Assembly: GCF_000382205.1 (NCBI RefSeq)
Contig: NZ_KB907791.1
Span: 372,001 to 436,000 of the forward strand
From: Dyadobacter beijingensis DSM 21582
GTDB lineage: Bacteria; Bacteroidota; Bacteroidia; Cytophagales; Spirosomataceae
Reading direction: 5' to 3'
Length of the DNA stretch: 64,000 nucleotides
Part shown: piece after piece, positions 52,671 through 62,637 of the stretch
Layout of the letters: each line of letters opens with the position of its first letter
Position numbering within the stretch: position 1 is the first letter of the stretch
Translations under genes and position numbers: made by a program
Notes under the pieces: model-generated
Database searches by the model: none
The model's input: only the letters and a program-made list of their open reading frames with translations
Told to the model about the DNA's origin: nothing

Positions 52671-55600
52671 ATGCTTAAAAGGTTCATAGAAAAACCAGTG
52701 CTGGCGACCGTAATCTCGATCATACTTGTCATACTCGGTTCGCTCGCCCTATTTAAATTACCTCTACAGCAATTCCCTGATATCGCTCCACCCTGTGTGG
52801 TGGTAAATGCGACCTACCCGGGCGCCAATGCTGAAACCATTCTCCGTTCGGTCGCACCTTCACTCGAAGAAGCGATCAACGGTGTAGAAAACATGGCCTA
52901 TATGACCTCAACAGCCAGTAACGATGGTACCCTCGTTATAAGTGTGTTTTTTAAACTGGGTACGGATCCCGATCAGGCTGCTGTCAACGTGCAAAACCGG
53001 GTCACTCAGGCTACCTCCCAGTTGCCCCAGGAAGTGGTTCGGCAAGGGATTGTTTCCGCCAAGCAAATGAATAGCATGGTAATGGCTACCGGAATATACT
53101 CAGACGATGTTAAAAAATTTGATCAGACCTTTTTGAGTAACTATACGTCGATCAATATCATTCCAGAACTCAAACGCATCACAGGAGTAGGTTCGGCCAA
53201 CATTTTCGGCGGCTCACAGGATTATTCGATGAGGGTCTGGCTAAATCCGGCACAAATGGCGGCCTACCATGTATCTCCTCAAGACATCACCGATGCGATA
53301 CAGGACAAAAGCCTGGAGTCAGCTCCCGGTCGCTTTGGGGACAGGACGGACGAAGCCTTCGAATATGTTATCAGATACAAAGGCAAACTTAATAAACCGG
53401 AGGATTATGAGAACATAGCAATTCGTAACAATCCTGACGGATCAGTCCTTCGGCTAAAAGATGTAGCAAGAATCGAATTTGGTTCGTTCAATTACGCCAC
53501 AAAACAGAGGATCAACGGTCATGTCGGTATCGGCATGCCGGTAATACAACTTGCCGGTTCCAATTCTAATCAGATCCAGATTGATGTCAATAACTTCATG
53601 GAAAAAATTGAAAAGAAATTCCCTGAAGGAATCCATTCATTAACTTTTTATAGTACCAAGCGCCTACTTGATGCCTCTATCGAACAGGTGGTACATACCC
53701 TGATAGAGGCGTTTATTCTGGTATTTATAGTTGTGTATCTATTCCTGCAGGATTTTCGCGCTACGCTCATACCGGCTATCGCTGTTCCTGTGGCTATCGT
53801 CGGAACCTTCTTTTTCATGTACCTGTTCGGGTTCACAATCAACCTTCTGACCCTGTTTGCCCTGGTCCTCTCCATTGGTATTGTGGTGGATGATGCCATT
53901 GTAGTTGTGGAGGCCGTACATGCCAAAATGGGGACAACCGGCATGATGCGAAAACACGCCACCCTTTCCGCGATGCATGATATCACCGGCGCAATCATTT
54001 CCATTACGCTGGTAATGGCCGCGGTATTTTTACCGGTGGGTTTTATGGAGGGTTCAACCGGCTTATTTTACAGGGAGTTTGCCTTTACCATGGCTATCGC
54101 TATCATGATATCCGCTCTAAACGCATTAACATTAAGCCCTGCTCTCGCTGCATTATTTCTCAAGAATACTCATCACGACAGCGAAACGATAGCTCCAGGA
54201 AAACAAAATTTCAAGGCCCGCTTTTTTAAAAGCTTCAATGTTGGATTTAGTCGTATAACCAATCGCTACCTTGGCTTTGTAAACTTTTTACTAGCACGTA
54301 AGTGGATCGCCATAGGTGGGCTCGTGGTGGTTGTACTTGCCTCAGCATGGATGATCAAGTCGACGCCAACCGGATTTATCCCCAGCGAAGATCAGGGCTT
54401 TATTGCGATATCGGTGTCACTGCCGTCTGCGACCTCATTGAAACGTACGGAAGGCATTATGTTGCAGGCAGAGAAAAAACTGCAAATTGAATCGGGCAAA
54501 TATGTCTTGAACTTTCCGGGATTTAACATACTGACGCAATCAGCCAGTCCCTCAGCAGGCGTGATGTTCATTATGTTGAAAGATCCAAAGGAACGCGGGA
54601 AATTGAAAGACATCGCGCAGATCATGGCCGCGGTACAGCAGGACCTCGCTGGCATAAAAGGCGCAACTTTTTTCGTATTCACCTTCCCAACGGTTCCCGG
54701 ATTCAGTAACGTGGAGGCTCTTAACGTCGTACTTCAAGACCGGTCTGCCGGACAACTTAATAAGTTCGCAGGTGTTGCCAACAACTTCATTGCAGAACTA
54801 AATAAACTGCCTTCCGTCGGCATGGCTTTCACCAGTTTTAAGGCGGACTACCCACAATACCAGCTAGATGTCGATGATGATAAGGCTGGGCAGTTGGGAG
54901 TCAGCGTAAAAGATGCGCTTCAAACCGTGCAGTCTTATTTCGGTACAGTACAGGCTGGGGATTTCAATCGCTTCGGTAAATACTATCGAGTTATGCTTCA
55001 AGCCGAATCCGACGATAAACGTACACCGGAAGCGCTCAGGAGCGTGTTTGTGAAGAATAAGACAGGTGAAATGGTACCGTTAAGCGCGATTGTCAAACTC
55101 ACACGAGTTTTAGGACCTGAAACCGCATCCCGTTACAACCTTTTCAATTCGATCGAACTAAACGTTATTCCTAAAAAAGGGCATAGTTCGGGTGAAGCTA
55201 TCGAGGCGATCAAAGCACTGGCAGCCCAAAAACTGCCGGCGGATTACAGCTACGAGTTTTCAGGACAAACCCGGGAGGAAATATCATCAGGCGGTCAGTC
55301 AGCGATCATATTTATCATGAGCCTGATCTTTGTTTATTTCCTGCTCGCTGCCCAGTATGAAAGCTACATCCTTCCACTGGCTGTGATCTGTTCTATCCCT
55401 ACAGGTATATTTGGCGTATTTGCGCTAATCGGCCTCAAAGGAATTGAAAATAATATTTATGTTCAGGTAGCGCTGATCATGCTCATTGGCCTGCTTGCCA
55501 AGAACGCGATCCTTGTTGTGGAGTTCGCAATCCAACGCCGCAGGACTGGTTTATCGCTGATTGATTCTGTGCTGGAAGCCGCAAAGCTACGCCTTCGCCC

Positions 55601-55874
55601 GATCGTCATGACATCTCTGGCTTTCATCTTCGGCTTATTCCCATTGAGTATAGCTTCTGGCCCCTCAGCACAGGGAAACCATTCGATCAGCTACTCCGCA
55701 GCGGGCGGCATGATTTCAGGTGTCATACTTGGTTTGCTGGTCATCCCAGTTTTATTCATCATTTTCCAAAGCCTTCATGAAAAGATTTCCGGTGTACCAA
55801 CCGAGGAGGATGGTAACGGTCTTGAACTAGACATGATGACCAAGGGCACAACCAAACACGCAACAATATCTTAA
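52671..55874 (+). CDS. RND multidrug efflux permease, AcrB/HAE1 type
   Basis: 1067 residues, two repeats of 6 helices plus large periplasmic loops. Proton-relay Asp pair in GIVVDDAIVVVEAVHAK, GFMEGSTGLFYREFAFTMAI, and C-terminal LLAKNAILVVEFAIQRRR. Full length, all hallmarks intact. Transports hydrophobic drugs with proton antiport. Immediately after the adaptor gene. Confidence 0.95.
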   Translation: MLKRFIEKPVLATVISIILVILGSLALFKLPLQQFPDIAPPCVVVNATYPGANAETILRSVAPSLEEAINGVENMAYMTSTASNDGTLVISVFFKLGTDPDQAAVNVQNRVTQATSQLPQEVVRQGIVSAKQMNSMVMATGIYSDDVKKFDQTFLSNYTSINIIPELKRITGVGSANIFGGSQDYSMRVWLNPAQMAAYHVSPQDITDAIQDKSLESAPGRFGDRTDEAFEYVIRYKGKLNKPEDYENIAIRNNPDGSVLRLKDVARIEFGSFNYATKQRINGHVGIGMPVIQLAGSNSNQIQIDVNNFMEKIEKKFPEGIHSLTFYSTKRLLDASIEQVVHTLIEAFILVFIVVYLFLQDFRATLIPAIAVPVAIVGTFFFMYLFGFTINLLTLFALVLSIGIVVDDAIVVVEAVHAKMGTTGMMRKHATLSAMHDITGAIISITLVMAAVFLPVGFMEGSTGLFYREFAFTMAIAIMISALNALTLSPALAALFLKNTHHDSETIAPGKQNFKARFFKSFNVGFSRITNRYLGFVNFLLARKWIAIGGLVVVVLASAWMIKSTPTGFIPSEDQGFIAISVSLPSATSLKRTEGIMLQAEKKLQIESGKYVLNFPGFNILTQSASPSAGVMFIMLKDPKERGKLKDIAQIMAAVQQDLAGIKGATFFVFTFPTVPGFSNVEALNVVLQDRSAGQLNKFAGVANNFIAELNKLPSVGMAFTSFKADYPQYQLDVDDDKAGQLGVSVKDALQTVQSYFGTVQAGDFNRFGKYYRVMLQAESDDKRTPEALRSVFVKNKTGEMVPLSAIVKLTRVLGPETASRYNLFNSIELNVIPKKGHSSGEAIEAIKALAAQKLPADYSYEFSGQTREEISSGGQSAIIFIMSLIFVYFLLAAQYESYILPLAVICSIPTGIFGVFALIGLKGIENNIYVQVALIMLIGLLAKNAILVVEFAIQRRRTGLSLIDSVLEAAKLRLRPIVMTSLAFIFGLFPLSIASGPSAQGNHSISYSAAGGMISGVILGLLVIPVLFIIFQSLHEKISGVPTEEDGNGLELDMMTKGTTKHATIS

Positions 55875-55876
55875 TA

Positions 55877-56081
55877 ATGAAAAATTCATGTATGATCCGC
55901 GACTGGTTAGGCATTCTGACCGCCGCTCAATTAATATCCGACTGTAAAGTCTCAAAAGATTTTACTGCGGCCGGTATCAATCAAATGTATTGCAAGGTGA
56001 ACTAGAACTTGCAGGAATCAAAAAGAAGCAATTGGATGCCTGGGTGGATCTTACCGCGGTTTAGGAGGTGGCTGGCAATAG
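55877..56081 (+). pseudogene. RND outer membrane channel (NodT/TolC-like), collapsed
   Basis: N-terminal stub MKNSCMIRDWLGILTAAQLI then SDCKVSKDF (lipobox-like CKVSKD of NodT proteins), a jump, then the C-terminal helix KKKQLDAWVDL, a one-base shift and YRGLGGGW. About 440 residues lie deleted between. The ends exactly match where an OMF gene should be. Confidence 0.85.
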
Positions 56082-56119
56082 TGACCACTGGCAAATTAAT
56101 ACACGGACACAAGAAAAGA

Positions 56120-57301
56120 ATGAAGAAAATTGTTTATATCCTGGCTTTCGGGGCCTTTGGAATTATTACTACCGAAATGGGTGTGATCGGCATTATGCCG
56201 GATATCGCTAAAGGGCTCGATGTGAGCATTGATACGGCCGGCTGGTTACTGACGGCTTTTGCGATCACCATTGCGCTTGCCGGACCTATTACTGTATTGG
56301 CAACCTCCAGGGTAAATCGTAAATGGATGATGGCGGCTGTCTTGCTCACTTTCGTAATTAGCAACTTCGCTTCATTTTTTGCCCCGAATTTTGCTGTACT
56401 AATGGTAGCACGGCTGATCCCTGCCTTTTTCCATCCAATATTTTGGTCGATCGCTGCCGTCGCTGCCGCTAAACTTGTTCCGGGCAAAGATGCGCCTAAG
56501 GCTGTGGGGATCGTTTTTGCCGGCGTAAGCATTGCCACAGTTTTAGGTATCCCGCTTTCTACCTACGTTAACAGTCTTTTTGGTTGGAGGTCGTCATTTA
56601 TACTTGGCGGAGTGATAAATCTGGCAGCTCTCATATTGTTATCCCTATTCGTGCCATCGATGCCTTCGACACTTGAAAAGGGCGGTCTTAATGACCAGAT
56701 GGTGATCTTTAAAAATCCGGGCCTGTGGGCCAACATCGCCACTGTTTTCATCATGATGGCCGGCATGTACGCTACTTACTCTTACTTGGCGACTTACTTG
56801 CTGGACGTAACCAAAATGGAAAGCAAGATGGTGAGCGGCATGCTATTGTTATTCGGTGCTGCTGGCATAGCAGGGAACTGGGCGGCAGGCAAAGCATTGA
56901 GCAGGAACCAAGTCGCCACAACCCGCTGGTTTCTTATCCTGCTGGCTGTCATTCACCTGCTAGCCTATGGTGCCGGAACAATACTCGGATTAATGGCCAT
57001 ACTGGTAATTCTGTGGGGGTTAGTACATTCTGCGGGCTTGCTTATTGCCAATACCCGTATCACAAGTGAAGCAGAGGAAGCTCCAGAACTGGCAAGCAGC
57101 CTGATGGTAACATTTGCCAATGCAGGATTGGCGGTTGGAACCTATCTGGGAGGTTTGGTGATCGTTCACGCCGGCGTGCACTCGCTGGTTTTGTTAAGTG
57201 CAGGCTTGCTGATCACTGCCTTATTGATCACCTTATTAAAGTTCCGGAAAAGACCAAACGTTACGAGGGCACCTGACCATTTCGAAATGCATTCCCAATG
57301 A
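56120..57301 (+). CDS. MFS transporter, Bcr/arabinose-efflux-like
   Basis: 393 residues from ATG 56120. Twelve hydrophobic spans; GAFGIITTEMGVIGIMPDIA, SRVNRKWMMAAVLL, GIPLSTYVNSLFGWRSSFIL and ITSEAEEAPELASSLMVTFA fit the YdhP/AraJ-like drug and sugar efflux group. Start chosen because the extension overlaps the OMF relic. Confidence 0.9.
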   Translation: MKKIVYILAFGAFGIITTEMGVIGIMPDIAKGLDVSIDTAGWLLTAFAITIALAGPITVLATSRVNRKWMMAAVLLTFVISNFASFFAPNFAVLMVARLIPAFFHPIFWSIAAVAAAKLVPGKDAPKAVGIVFAGVSIATVLGIPLSTYVNSLFGWRSSFILGGVINLAALILLSLFVPSMPSTLEKGGLNDQMVIFKNPGLWANIATVFIMMAGMYATYSYLATYLLDVTKMESKMVSGMLLLFGAAGIAGNWAAGKALSRNQVATTRWFLILLAVIHLLAYGAGTILGLMAILVILWGLVHSAGLLIANTRITSEAEEAPELASSLMVTFANAGLAVGTYLGGLVIVHAGVHSLVLLSAGLLITALLITLLKFRKRPNVTRAPDHFEMHSQ

Positions 57302-57339
57302 GGTGTTATTGTATACAAACAAAAATTACATAAAAACAA

Positions 57340-57720
57340 ATGTCAGATTTAAAAGGGAAAAAGCGTTAACAATCGGCGGCAGCCGGGGCATTGGCGCGGC
57401 GATCGCAAAGACACTTGCACCAGATGGCGCTGCCGTTGCGTTCACGTATGAAAAGTCAAAGGATCAGGCTGACGCGGTTGTTTCCGAAATTAAACCCCTT
57501 GGCTGCATCGCCGTAGCGATCCTGGCCGACAGCGCCGATATAGGGGCGATCGCGATCCCTGCTTGTCTACGGCCGCTGCCGTAGAAGGTGTTTTTTTGGG
57601 ACCGCATCGCCAAAGAGTATCAGAATTTCATAGCGGACGGCAGTGTAGGTCTGTGATGTTCATTCTTCTCTCCCTCTCTTCCTACTTCGCATTACTTGCA
57701 CTTAAGCCGTATGAGCTAGC
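57340..57720 (+). pseudogene. Scrambled partial copy of the 47.6-49.0 kb SDR/SnoaL segment
   Basis: 57370-57545 reads KALTIGGSRGIGAAIAKTLA and EKSKDQADAVVSEI, nearly equal to SDR codons of 47659-47850. 57563-57635 matches the middle of the SnoaL-like gene (48650-48715, PAAVVEGVF..RIAKE), and 57640-57720 matches the flank after that gene (48920-49000). Internal pieces are deleted. A relic of a direct repeat. Confidence 0.8.
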
Positions 57721-57731
57721 ATCATTTTAGG

Positions 57732-58195
57732 ATGCCCTGTCAGAATTCTAAAGGTTATCATCCATATCATCCAGAAAACGTTGTTTATGTCACCCAAAGG
57801 CAAGTAGTCAAGTCCATTTTAGGTAAGGCTACAAATGCAGGGAAGCTTACAGTTGGTGTAAAAGGTAATCAGACATTGAGAGGTCAGCTAGTTAAGGGAC
57901 ACATTATCGATATTATGTTCCTAAGGAGGTAAAAGCGGTCTCTGTAGAACTTTGTAAATCAATTTTGTTATCCAGATCACTACCAAGTTAGCAATCGGAG
58001 AAGCTCTATCTGCTAACTAGGTTGTATGCAGTCGGAGTCTGCGTTCACTCGCAATTTTTAGATAATGTATACAAATCAATGCCGGGTGAATCAATTGTGA
58101 GGTGATCGTTAATTTCAGACTTTTGGAAGGCCAGATAGGGCATTGCATGTATTCCTGACGGTTATTGAAATGTCGTTTCAACAACTAATCGCAAC
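57732..58195. other. Gap after duplicate
   Basis: 66-codon open frame at 57732-57932 without recognisable homology; the rest has no gene. Probably part of the junction of the rearranged block. Confidence 0.3.
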
Positions 58196-58540
58196 ATGAA
58201 AATCCGAATCAAAGAACAATTTATCCGCTTTCGCCTCACAAAGACGGATGTTAGAAAATTAGCCGAAGATGGCATGGTGATAGAGCACTCTCAGTTTCTG
58301 ACCCGTATGTTAATATATTCGATTGTGCGGACTACTGGACATCAATTATCGATCGATTTCGACGGAAAAGCAATCATCGTAGGTATGCCTGGCCAAATGA
58401 TTGACGAGTTGTCGACGACTGAAATTGTAGGTTTTTCGGAAAACAGCAGTCTAATGAAGATCTTGGTTGAAAAGGATTTCATATGCCTAGAAGCCCCTTT
58501 GGAAGACCAGAGCGATAATTACGATCACCCAAACAGCTGA
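58196..58540 (+). CDS. DUF7009 family protein
   Basis: 114 residues: MKIRIKEQFIRFRLTKTDV, LSIDFDGKAIIVGMPGQMID, MKILVEKDFICLEAPLEDQS, DNYDHPNS. Matches the small conserved proteins (DUF7009-like) found next to FdhF/YdeP oxidoreductases in Bacteroidota. It overlaps by operon spacing (5 bp) the FdhF-type gene, so likely a partner in its assembly or activity. Family name is from memory. Confidence 0.7.
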   Translation: MKIRIKEQFIRFRLTKTDVRKLAEDGMVIEHSQFLTRMLIYSIVRTTGHQLSIDFDGKAIIVGMPGQMIDELSTTEIVGFSENSSLMKILVEKDFICLEAPLEDQSDNYDHPNS

Positions 58541-58545
58541 GACAA

Positions 58546-60864
58546 ATGAAAAAGGAAGAGGAGAATCCATCCGCCGAAAATCCACAGAAGTTGTTGAATT
58601 TGACCACCAAGCCCTCCAAGCGCTGGGCGGCAGGTGTGCCGGCAGTGGTGGCTGCGTTAACAGATCTGGTCGAAGAGGGGATTCCGCTCAGGGGCCTTCG
58701 TGCATTGGCGAAAATGAACCAGAAGGGAGGTTTTGACTGCCCGAGCTGCGCGTGGCCCGATCCGGACGATGAGCGTTCCGTGGTCGGGGAATATTGTGAA
58801 AATGGCGCAAAAGCGCTCGCCGAGGAAGCTACGTCCAAAAAGCTGACTGCCCGTTTTTTCAGAGAAAATTCCGTGTACGATCTTGCGCTACTGACGGATT
58901 ACGAAATCGGCAAGAAAGGCCGATTGACTGAGCCGATGTATCTCAGAAACGGCGGTACCCATTACGAACCGATCAGTTGGGAGAACGCATTTAACAAAAT
59001 TGCCGAACATTTGAATGCTTTGGATGACCCGAATCAGGCCGCATTCTATACCTCGGGTCGGACTAGTAATGAAGCGTCATTCCTGTACCAACTTTTCGCA
59101 AAGGAATTTGGCACCAACAACATGCCCGATTGTTCCAATATGTGTCATGAAACAAGTGGCACGGCCCTTTCCGCTACGATTGGGGTTGGAAAAGGAACTG
59201 TCACACTCGACGATCTGCACGAAGCGGATGTCATCGTAGTCATAGGGCACAACCCGGGTACCAATGCGCCAAGGATGATGAGCGCATTGGAGAAAGGGAA
59301 AAGAAATGGAGCGAAAATCATAGCCATCAACCCGTTGCCCGAGGCCGGCCTGTTGGGCTTTCGAAACCCTCAGCAGTTGAATGGCGTTTTTGGAAACGCC
59401 GTCCAGCTCGCCGACCTGTTTCTCCCAGTCAGGATAAATGGCGACATGGCTTTGCTGAAAGCAATAGAACTGCTGCTTTATCGGGAGGAGGTGCGATCGC
59501 CGGGACTGGTTTTTGATTGGGATTTCATAGAAAAAAACACCACTGGCTTTGAAGCATTCGTCATGCATATAAGAAGCCACAACCTGGAAAAGCTGGTGGA
59601 CGCGGCGGGTCTTTCTATTGATCTGGTAAGGCAAGCGGCGCAAATACTCTCCGACAAAAAGCGTATTATTTTTTGTTGGGGAATGGGATTGACCCAGCAA
59701 CCCAATGGCGTTGACATGCTGAAAGAAATCGTAAACATCACTTTGCTTAAAGGCAGTATCGGGATTCGCGGCGGGGGACTTTGCCCCGTCAGAGGCCACA
59801 GCAATGTGCAGGGTAACAGGACAATGCTGATCGACGAAAAACCCACAGCGCGACAACTCGATAGGCTTCGGGATGTTTTTGGATTTGAGCCGCCGCGCGC
59901 GCATGGGTTTGACGTGGTAAAAACCATTCACGCTATGCACGACAAAAGGTTGAAGGTGTTCTTTGCGATGGGTGGGAATTTCATTTCGGCCACGCCCGAC
60001 ACCACCTATACCGCCGAAGGCATGCGAAAAGTCAATTTAAGCGTTCACGTATCGATCAAACTGAATCGCAGCCATCTGGTCCATGGCAAAGAGGCAATCA
60101 TCCTACCGACATTATCGCGAAGCGACAAGGACATTGTGAATGGAGAGGCGCAGTTCATCAGTACCGAAAATTCCATGGGTGTCGTCCAATCCTCGAAAGG
60201 CATTCTGGACCCTGTTTCACCCAATCTGATTAACGAAGTGCAGATCATTTGCAGGCTCGCCATGGCCACGCTCGGATCACGTTCGGTGGTCGATTGGGGC
60301 AAGTATCACGACAGCTATGATGCGGTCAGGGATGTGATTGAAAAGTGCATCGACGGTTTTGAAAACTATAATACCCGTGTAAGGCAGAGCGGCGGTTTCT
60401 ATTTACCCAATGCTGCCAGGGACGGAAAATTTCTCACGGAGCAATTTGTCGACAAAGCGCCGTTCACGATAAGCCCCGTTCCAGAAATTCAGCTAGCGGA
60501 AGGTGAATACCTGATGGCGACAACCAGGACACACGATCAATTCAATACCACCATCTACGGGCTGGAAGACCGTTACCGCGGCATTAAAAATGAAAGGCGT
60601 GTGGTATTTATGAATGAAAAGGATATCAAAAGCGAGGGGTTTAAAGATGGCGACGTTGTTGACCTGTATAACTACGACGACGGAATAGAAAGGAAAGCAC
60701 CGCTATTTATCATCGTTGCGTATAATATACCCCAGGGTAATGTCGTCACTTATTTCCCGGAGGCGAACGTGCTGGTTTCGATCAATAACGTCGTCGGAGA
60801 AAGCAATATGCCCGCATTCAAATTTGTGCGGGTCAGGATCCGCAAGCATTTTGATGTCAAATAG
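58546..60864 (+). CDS. FdhF/YdeP family molybdopterin oxidoreductase
   Basis: 772 residues. Signature KGGFDCPSCAWPDPDDERS at about 64-82, then NMCHETSGTALSATIGVGKG, VVIGHNPGTNAPRM, CPVRGHSNVQGNR and TRTHDQFNTTIYG (MGD-binding C-terminal domain). Bis-MGD oxidoreductase related to formate dehydrogenase H and YdeP; physiological substrate undetermined. In two-gene operon with the DUF7009 protein; no FdhD gene is in the window. Confidence 0.9.
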   Translation: MKKEEENPSAENPQKLLNLTTKPSKRWAAGVPAVVAALTDLVEEGIPLRGLRALAKMNQKGGFDCPSCAWPDPDDERSVVGEYCENGAKALAEEATSKKLTARFFRENSVYDLALLTDYEIGKKGRLTEPMYLRNGGTHYEPISWENAFNKIAEHLNALDDPNQAAFYTSGRTSNEASFLYQLFAKEFGTNNMPDCSNMCHETSGTALSATIGVGKGTVTLDDLHEADVIVVIGHNPGTNAPRMMSALEKGKRNGAKIIAINPLPEAGLLGFRNPQQLNGVFGNAVQLADLFLPVRINGDMALLKAIELLLYREEVRSPGLVFDWDFIEKNTTGFEAFVMHIRSHNLEKLVDAAGLSIDLVRQAAQILSDKKRIIFCWGMGLTQQPNGVDMLKEIVNITLLKGSIGIRGGGLCPVRGHSNVQGNRTMLIDEKPTARQLDRLRDVFGFEPPRAHGFDVVKTIHAMHDKRLKVFFAMGGNFISATPDTTYTAEGMRKVNLSVHVSIKLNRSHLVHGKEAIILPTLSRSDKDIVNGEAQFISTENSMGVVQSSKGILDPVSPNLINEVQIICRLAMATLGSRSVVDWGKYHDSYDAVRDVIEKCIDGFENYNTRVRQSGGFYLPNAARDGKFLTEQFVDKAPFTISPVPEIQLAEGEYLMATTRTHDQFNTTIYGLEDRYRGIKNERRVVFMNEKDIKSEGFKDGDVVDLYNYDDGIERKAPLFIIVAYNIPQGNVVTYFPEANVLVSINNVVGESNMPAFKFVRVRIRKHFDVK

Positions 60865-60867
60865 AAA

Positions 60868-61884
60868 CTATTCACTGTCAACCGGAAGCGGAGCGGCCGG
60901 ATCGACCAGGTTTTGTGCCCGCAGTTGATGCCAGAATTCGCCGGGGACTATGGCAGTCAATGCCTCGATATCTTCGGCGATACGGCCGGGTTTGCTGGAA
61001 CCGGGGATGACGGCCGCTACCGCAGGGCTTGCGAGAGAAAACTGTAAGCCAGCGGATTTCATACTTATGCCGAAGCGGTCGGCAATTGCTTTGATTTTCG
61101 AAACTTTACCGAGCATTTCAGGCGACGCAGGAGCGTATTCGAAATGTGAGCCGCCCACGAGTACTCCCGAGCTGTAAGGTCCTCCCACTACAATACCGAG
61201 GCCTTGCTTGATTACCTCCGGTATTACCCTCTGCAAGGCGTGGCTGTGGTCGAGTAGCGTATACCGGCCGGCCAGTAGGAAGCCGTCTGGCCGGGGCTCG
61301 TCCAGGTTCAGGATGGTTTCGATAGGCTCCGTCCGGTTAACGCCCAGGCCCCAGGCTTTAATCACCCCCTCGTCCCGCAGCCGGTCGAGCACGCGGAAGG
61401 CGCCTTTGCGGGCGCTTTCAAACTTGCCCAGCCATTCATCACCATAAAAATCCTGTGAAACATCGTGTACCCAGACAATATCCAGGCGATCTGTTTTCAA
61501 ACGCCTGAGGCTATCTTCGATCGAACGGAACGTAGCTTGCTCCGAGTAATCGTTAACGATCCTATTGGGAAGCCCATACTTGAAAATCTCTCCCTTCTCG
61601 CCTAAATCGCGCTTGCGTACATCTTCAATTTCGTCCAGGATGACGCGTCCTACCTTGGTGCTTAGGATAAACTCATCGCGCGGGTGTTGGGAAAGTATTT
61701 CGCCCAGACGTATTTCGGCCAATCCTGCGCCGTAGAAGGGAGCGCTGTCAAAGTAACGTATTCCGTGTTGCCACGCCGTCGCTACGGTGTTCAACGCCTC
61801 CTGGTCGGGAATATTCCTGAACATATTGCCCAATGGGGCAGAGCCAAAGCCTAGCTTGCCGGGGAGAAGTTCTTTGATCTTCAT
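60868..61884 (-). CDS. Aldo/keto reductase (aldose dehydrogenase-like)
   Basis: 338 residues from ATG 61884 (MKIKELLPGKLGFGSAPLGN). YFDSAPFYGAGLAEIRLGEI, FILSTKVGRVI, IVWVHDVSQ give the D/Y/K/H tetrad, and AVIPGSSKPGRIAEDIEAL the cofactor region. Closest in style to D-threo-aldose/L-fucose dehydrogenases and pyridoxal dehydrogenase. Convergent with the FdhF-type gene, 3 bp between stops. Confidence 0.92.
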   Translation of the reverse strand: MKIKELLPGKLGFGSAPLGNMFRNIPDQEALNTVATAWQHGIRYFDSAPFYGAGLAEIRLGEILSQHPRDEFILSTKVGRVILDEIEDVRKRDLGEKGEIFKYGLPNRIVNDYSEQATFRSIEDSLRRLKTDRLDIVWVHDVSQDFYGDEWLGKFESARKGAFRVLDRLRDEGVIKAWGLGVNRTEPIETILNLDEPRPDGFLLAGRYTLLDHSHALQRVIPEVIKQGLGIVVGGPYSSGVLVGGSHFEYAPASPEMLGKVSKIKAIADRFGISMKSAGLQFSLASPAVAAVIPGSSKPGRIAEDIEALTAIVPGEFWHQLRAQNLVDPAAPLPVDSE

Positions 61885-62154
61885 AATATTTTGTTTGGGA
61901 TAAGATTTCAAAGTTTTACTAGGACTATAAGATTGCGATACAAAATTCGGAGATTCTGTATTTCGTGTAAATAGATCAATAGCGAATGGAATTGTAGCCT
62001 TGGAAAAAGATTGCATTGATCACTACAAATAATAGGATAAATATGCCATTGGTCATTGTTTCGGAATGCACCAATTTTGGTCTAAGATTAGGTAGGTAGC
62101 GAGGAGTTTTTCGCCAATCGTTTTATAGGTCTTTCGCATTCAACCTTCAACCAT

Positions 62155-62616
62155 ATGACTATGTTGTTAAACAGAATCTTCATCACAGACCCGGCCGATA
62201 CGACCGCACTAGTTGCACGCCTGGCGCTGGGTATCACCATCTTTCCGCATGGTGCACAAAAACTTTTGGGCTGGTTTGACGGCTATGGCTTCCAGGGAAC
62301 CATGCAGTTCCTGACAGGATCAGTTGGCTTACCCTACATTGTTGCATTGCTGGTCATTCTTATTGAATCCATAGGATCACTGATGATACTCATTGGCTTC
62401 GCTGCCAGGGTAGCTGCCCTGGGCATGCTGGGCAATTTTTTGGGAGCGGTAGTCAGCTCGCATGCCAAAGCGGGTTTTTTCATGAACTGGTACCAGCATC
62501 CCAATCAGCCGGAAGGCCTCGAATATTTTGTCCTGCTTTTCGGGCTGGTCATCACTATCCTCTTGGCAGGAGGCGGCCGCGCTAGTGTAGATGCGCACCT
62601 TTTTTATCGTAATTAA
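62155..62616 (+). CDS. DoxX family membrane protein
   Basis: 153 residues, four hydrophobic helices; RLALGITIFPHGAQKLLGWF, GYGFQGTMQFLTGSVGLPYI, LGNFLGAVVSSHAKAGFF. Inner-membrane protein of the DoxX group. Followed 21 bp later by an aldehyde dehydrogenase gene, possibly one operon. Function unassigned. Confidence 0.9.
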   Translation: MTMLLNRIFITDPADTTALVARLALGITIFPHGAQKLLGWFDGYGFQGTMQFLTGSVGLPYIVALLVILIESIGSLMILIGFAARVAALGMLGNFLGAVVSSHAKAGFFMNWYQHPNQPEGLEYFVLLFGLVITILLAGGGRASVDAHLFYRN

Positions 62617-62637
62617 CCAATATTCCAACTTTCAATT

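Noticed and set aside
57732..57932. 66-codon frame MPCQNSKGYHPYHPENVVYV...
   Set aside because: No recognisable family and sits in a rearranged junction; treated as noise.
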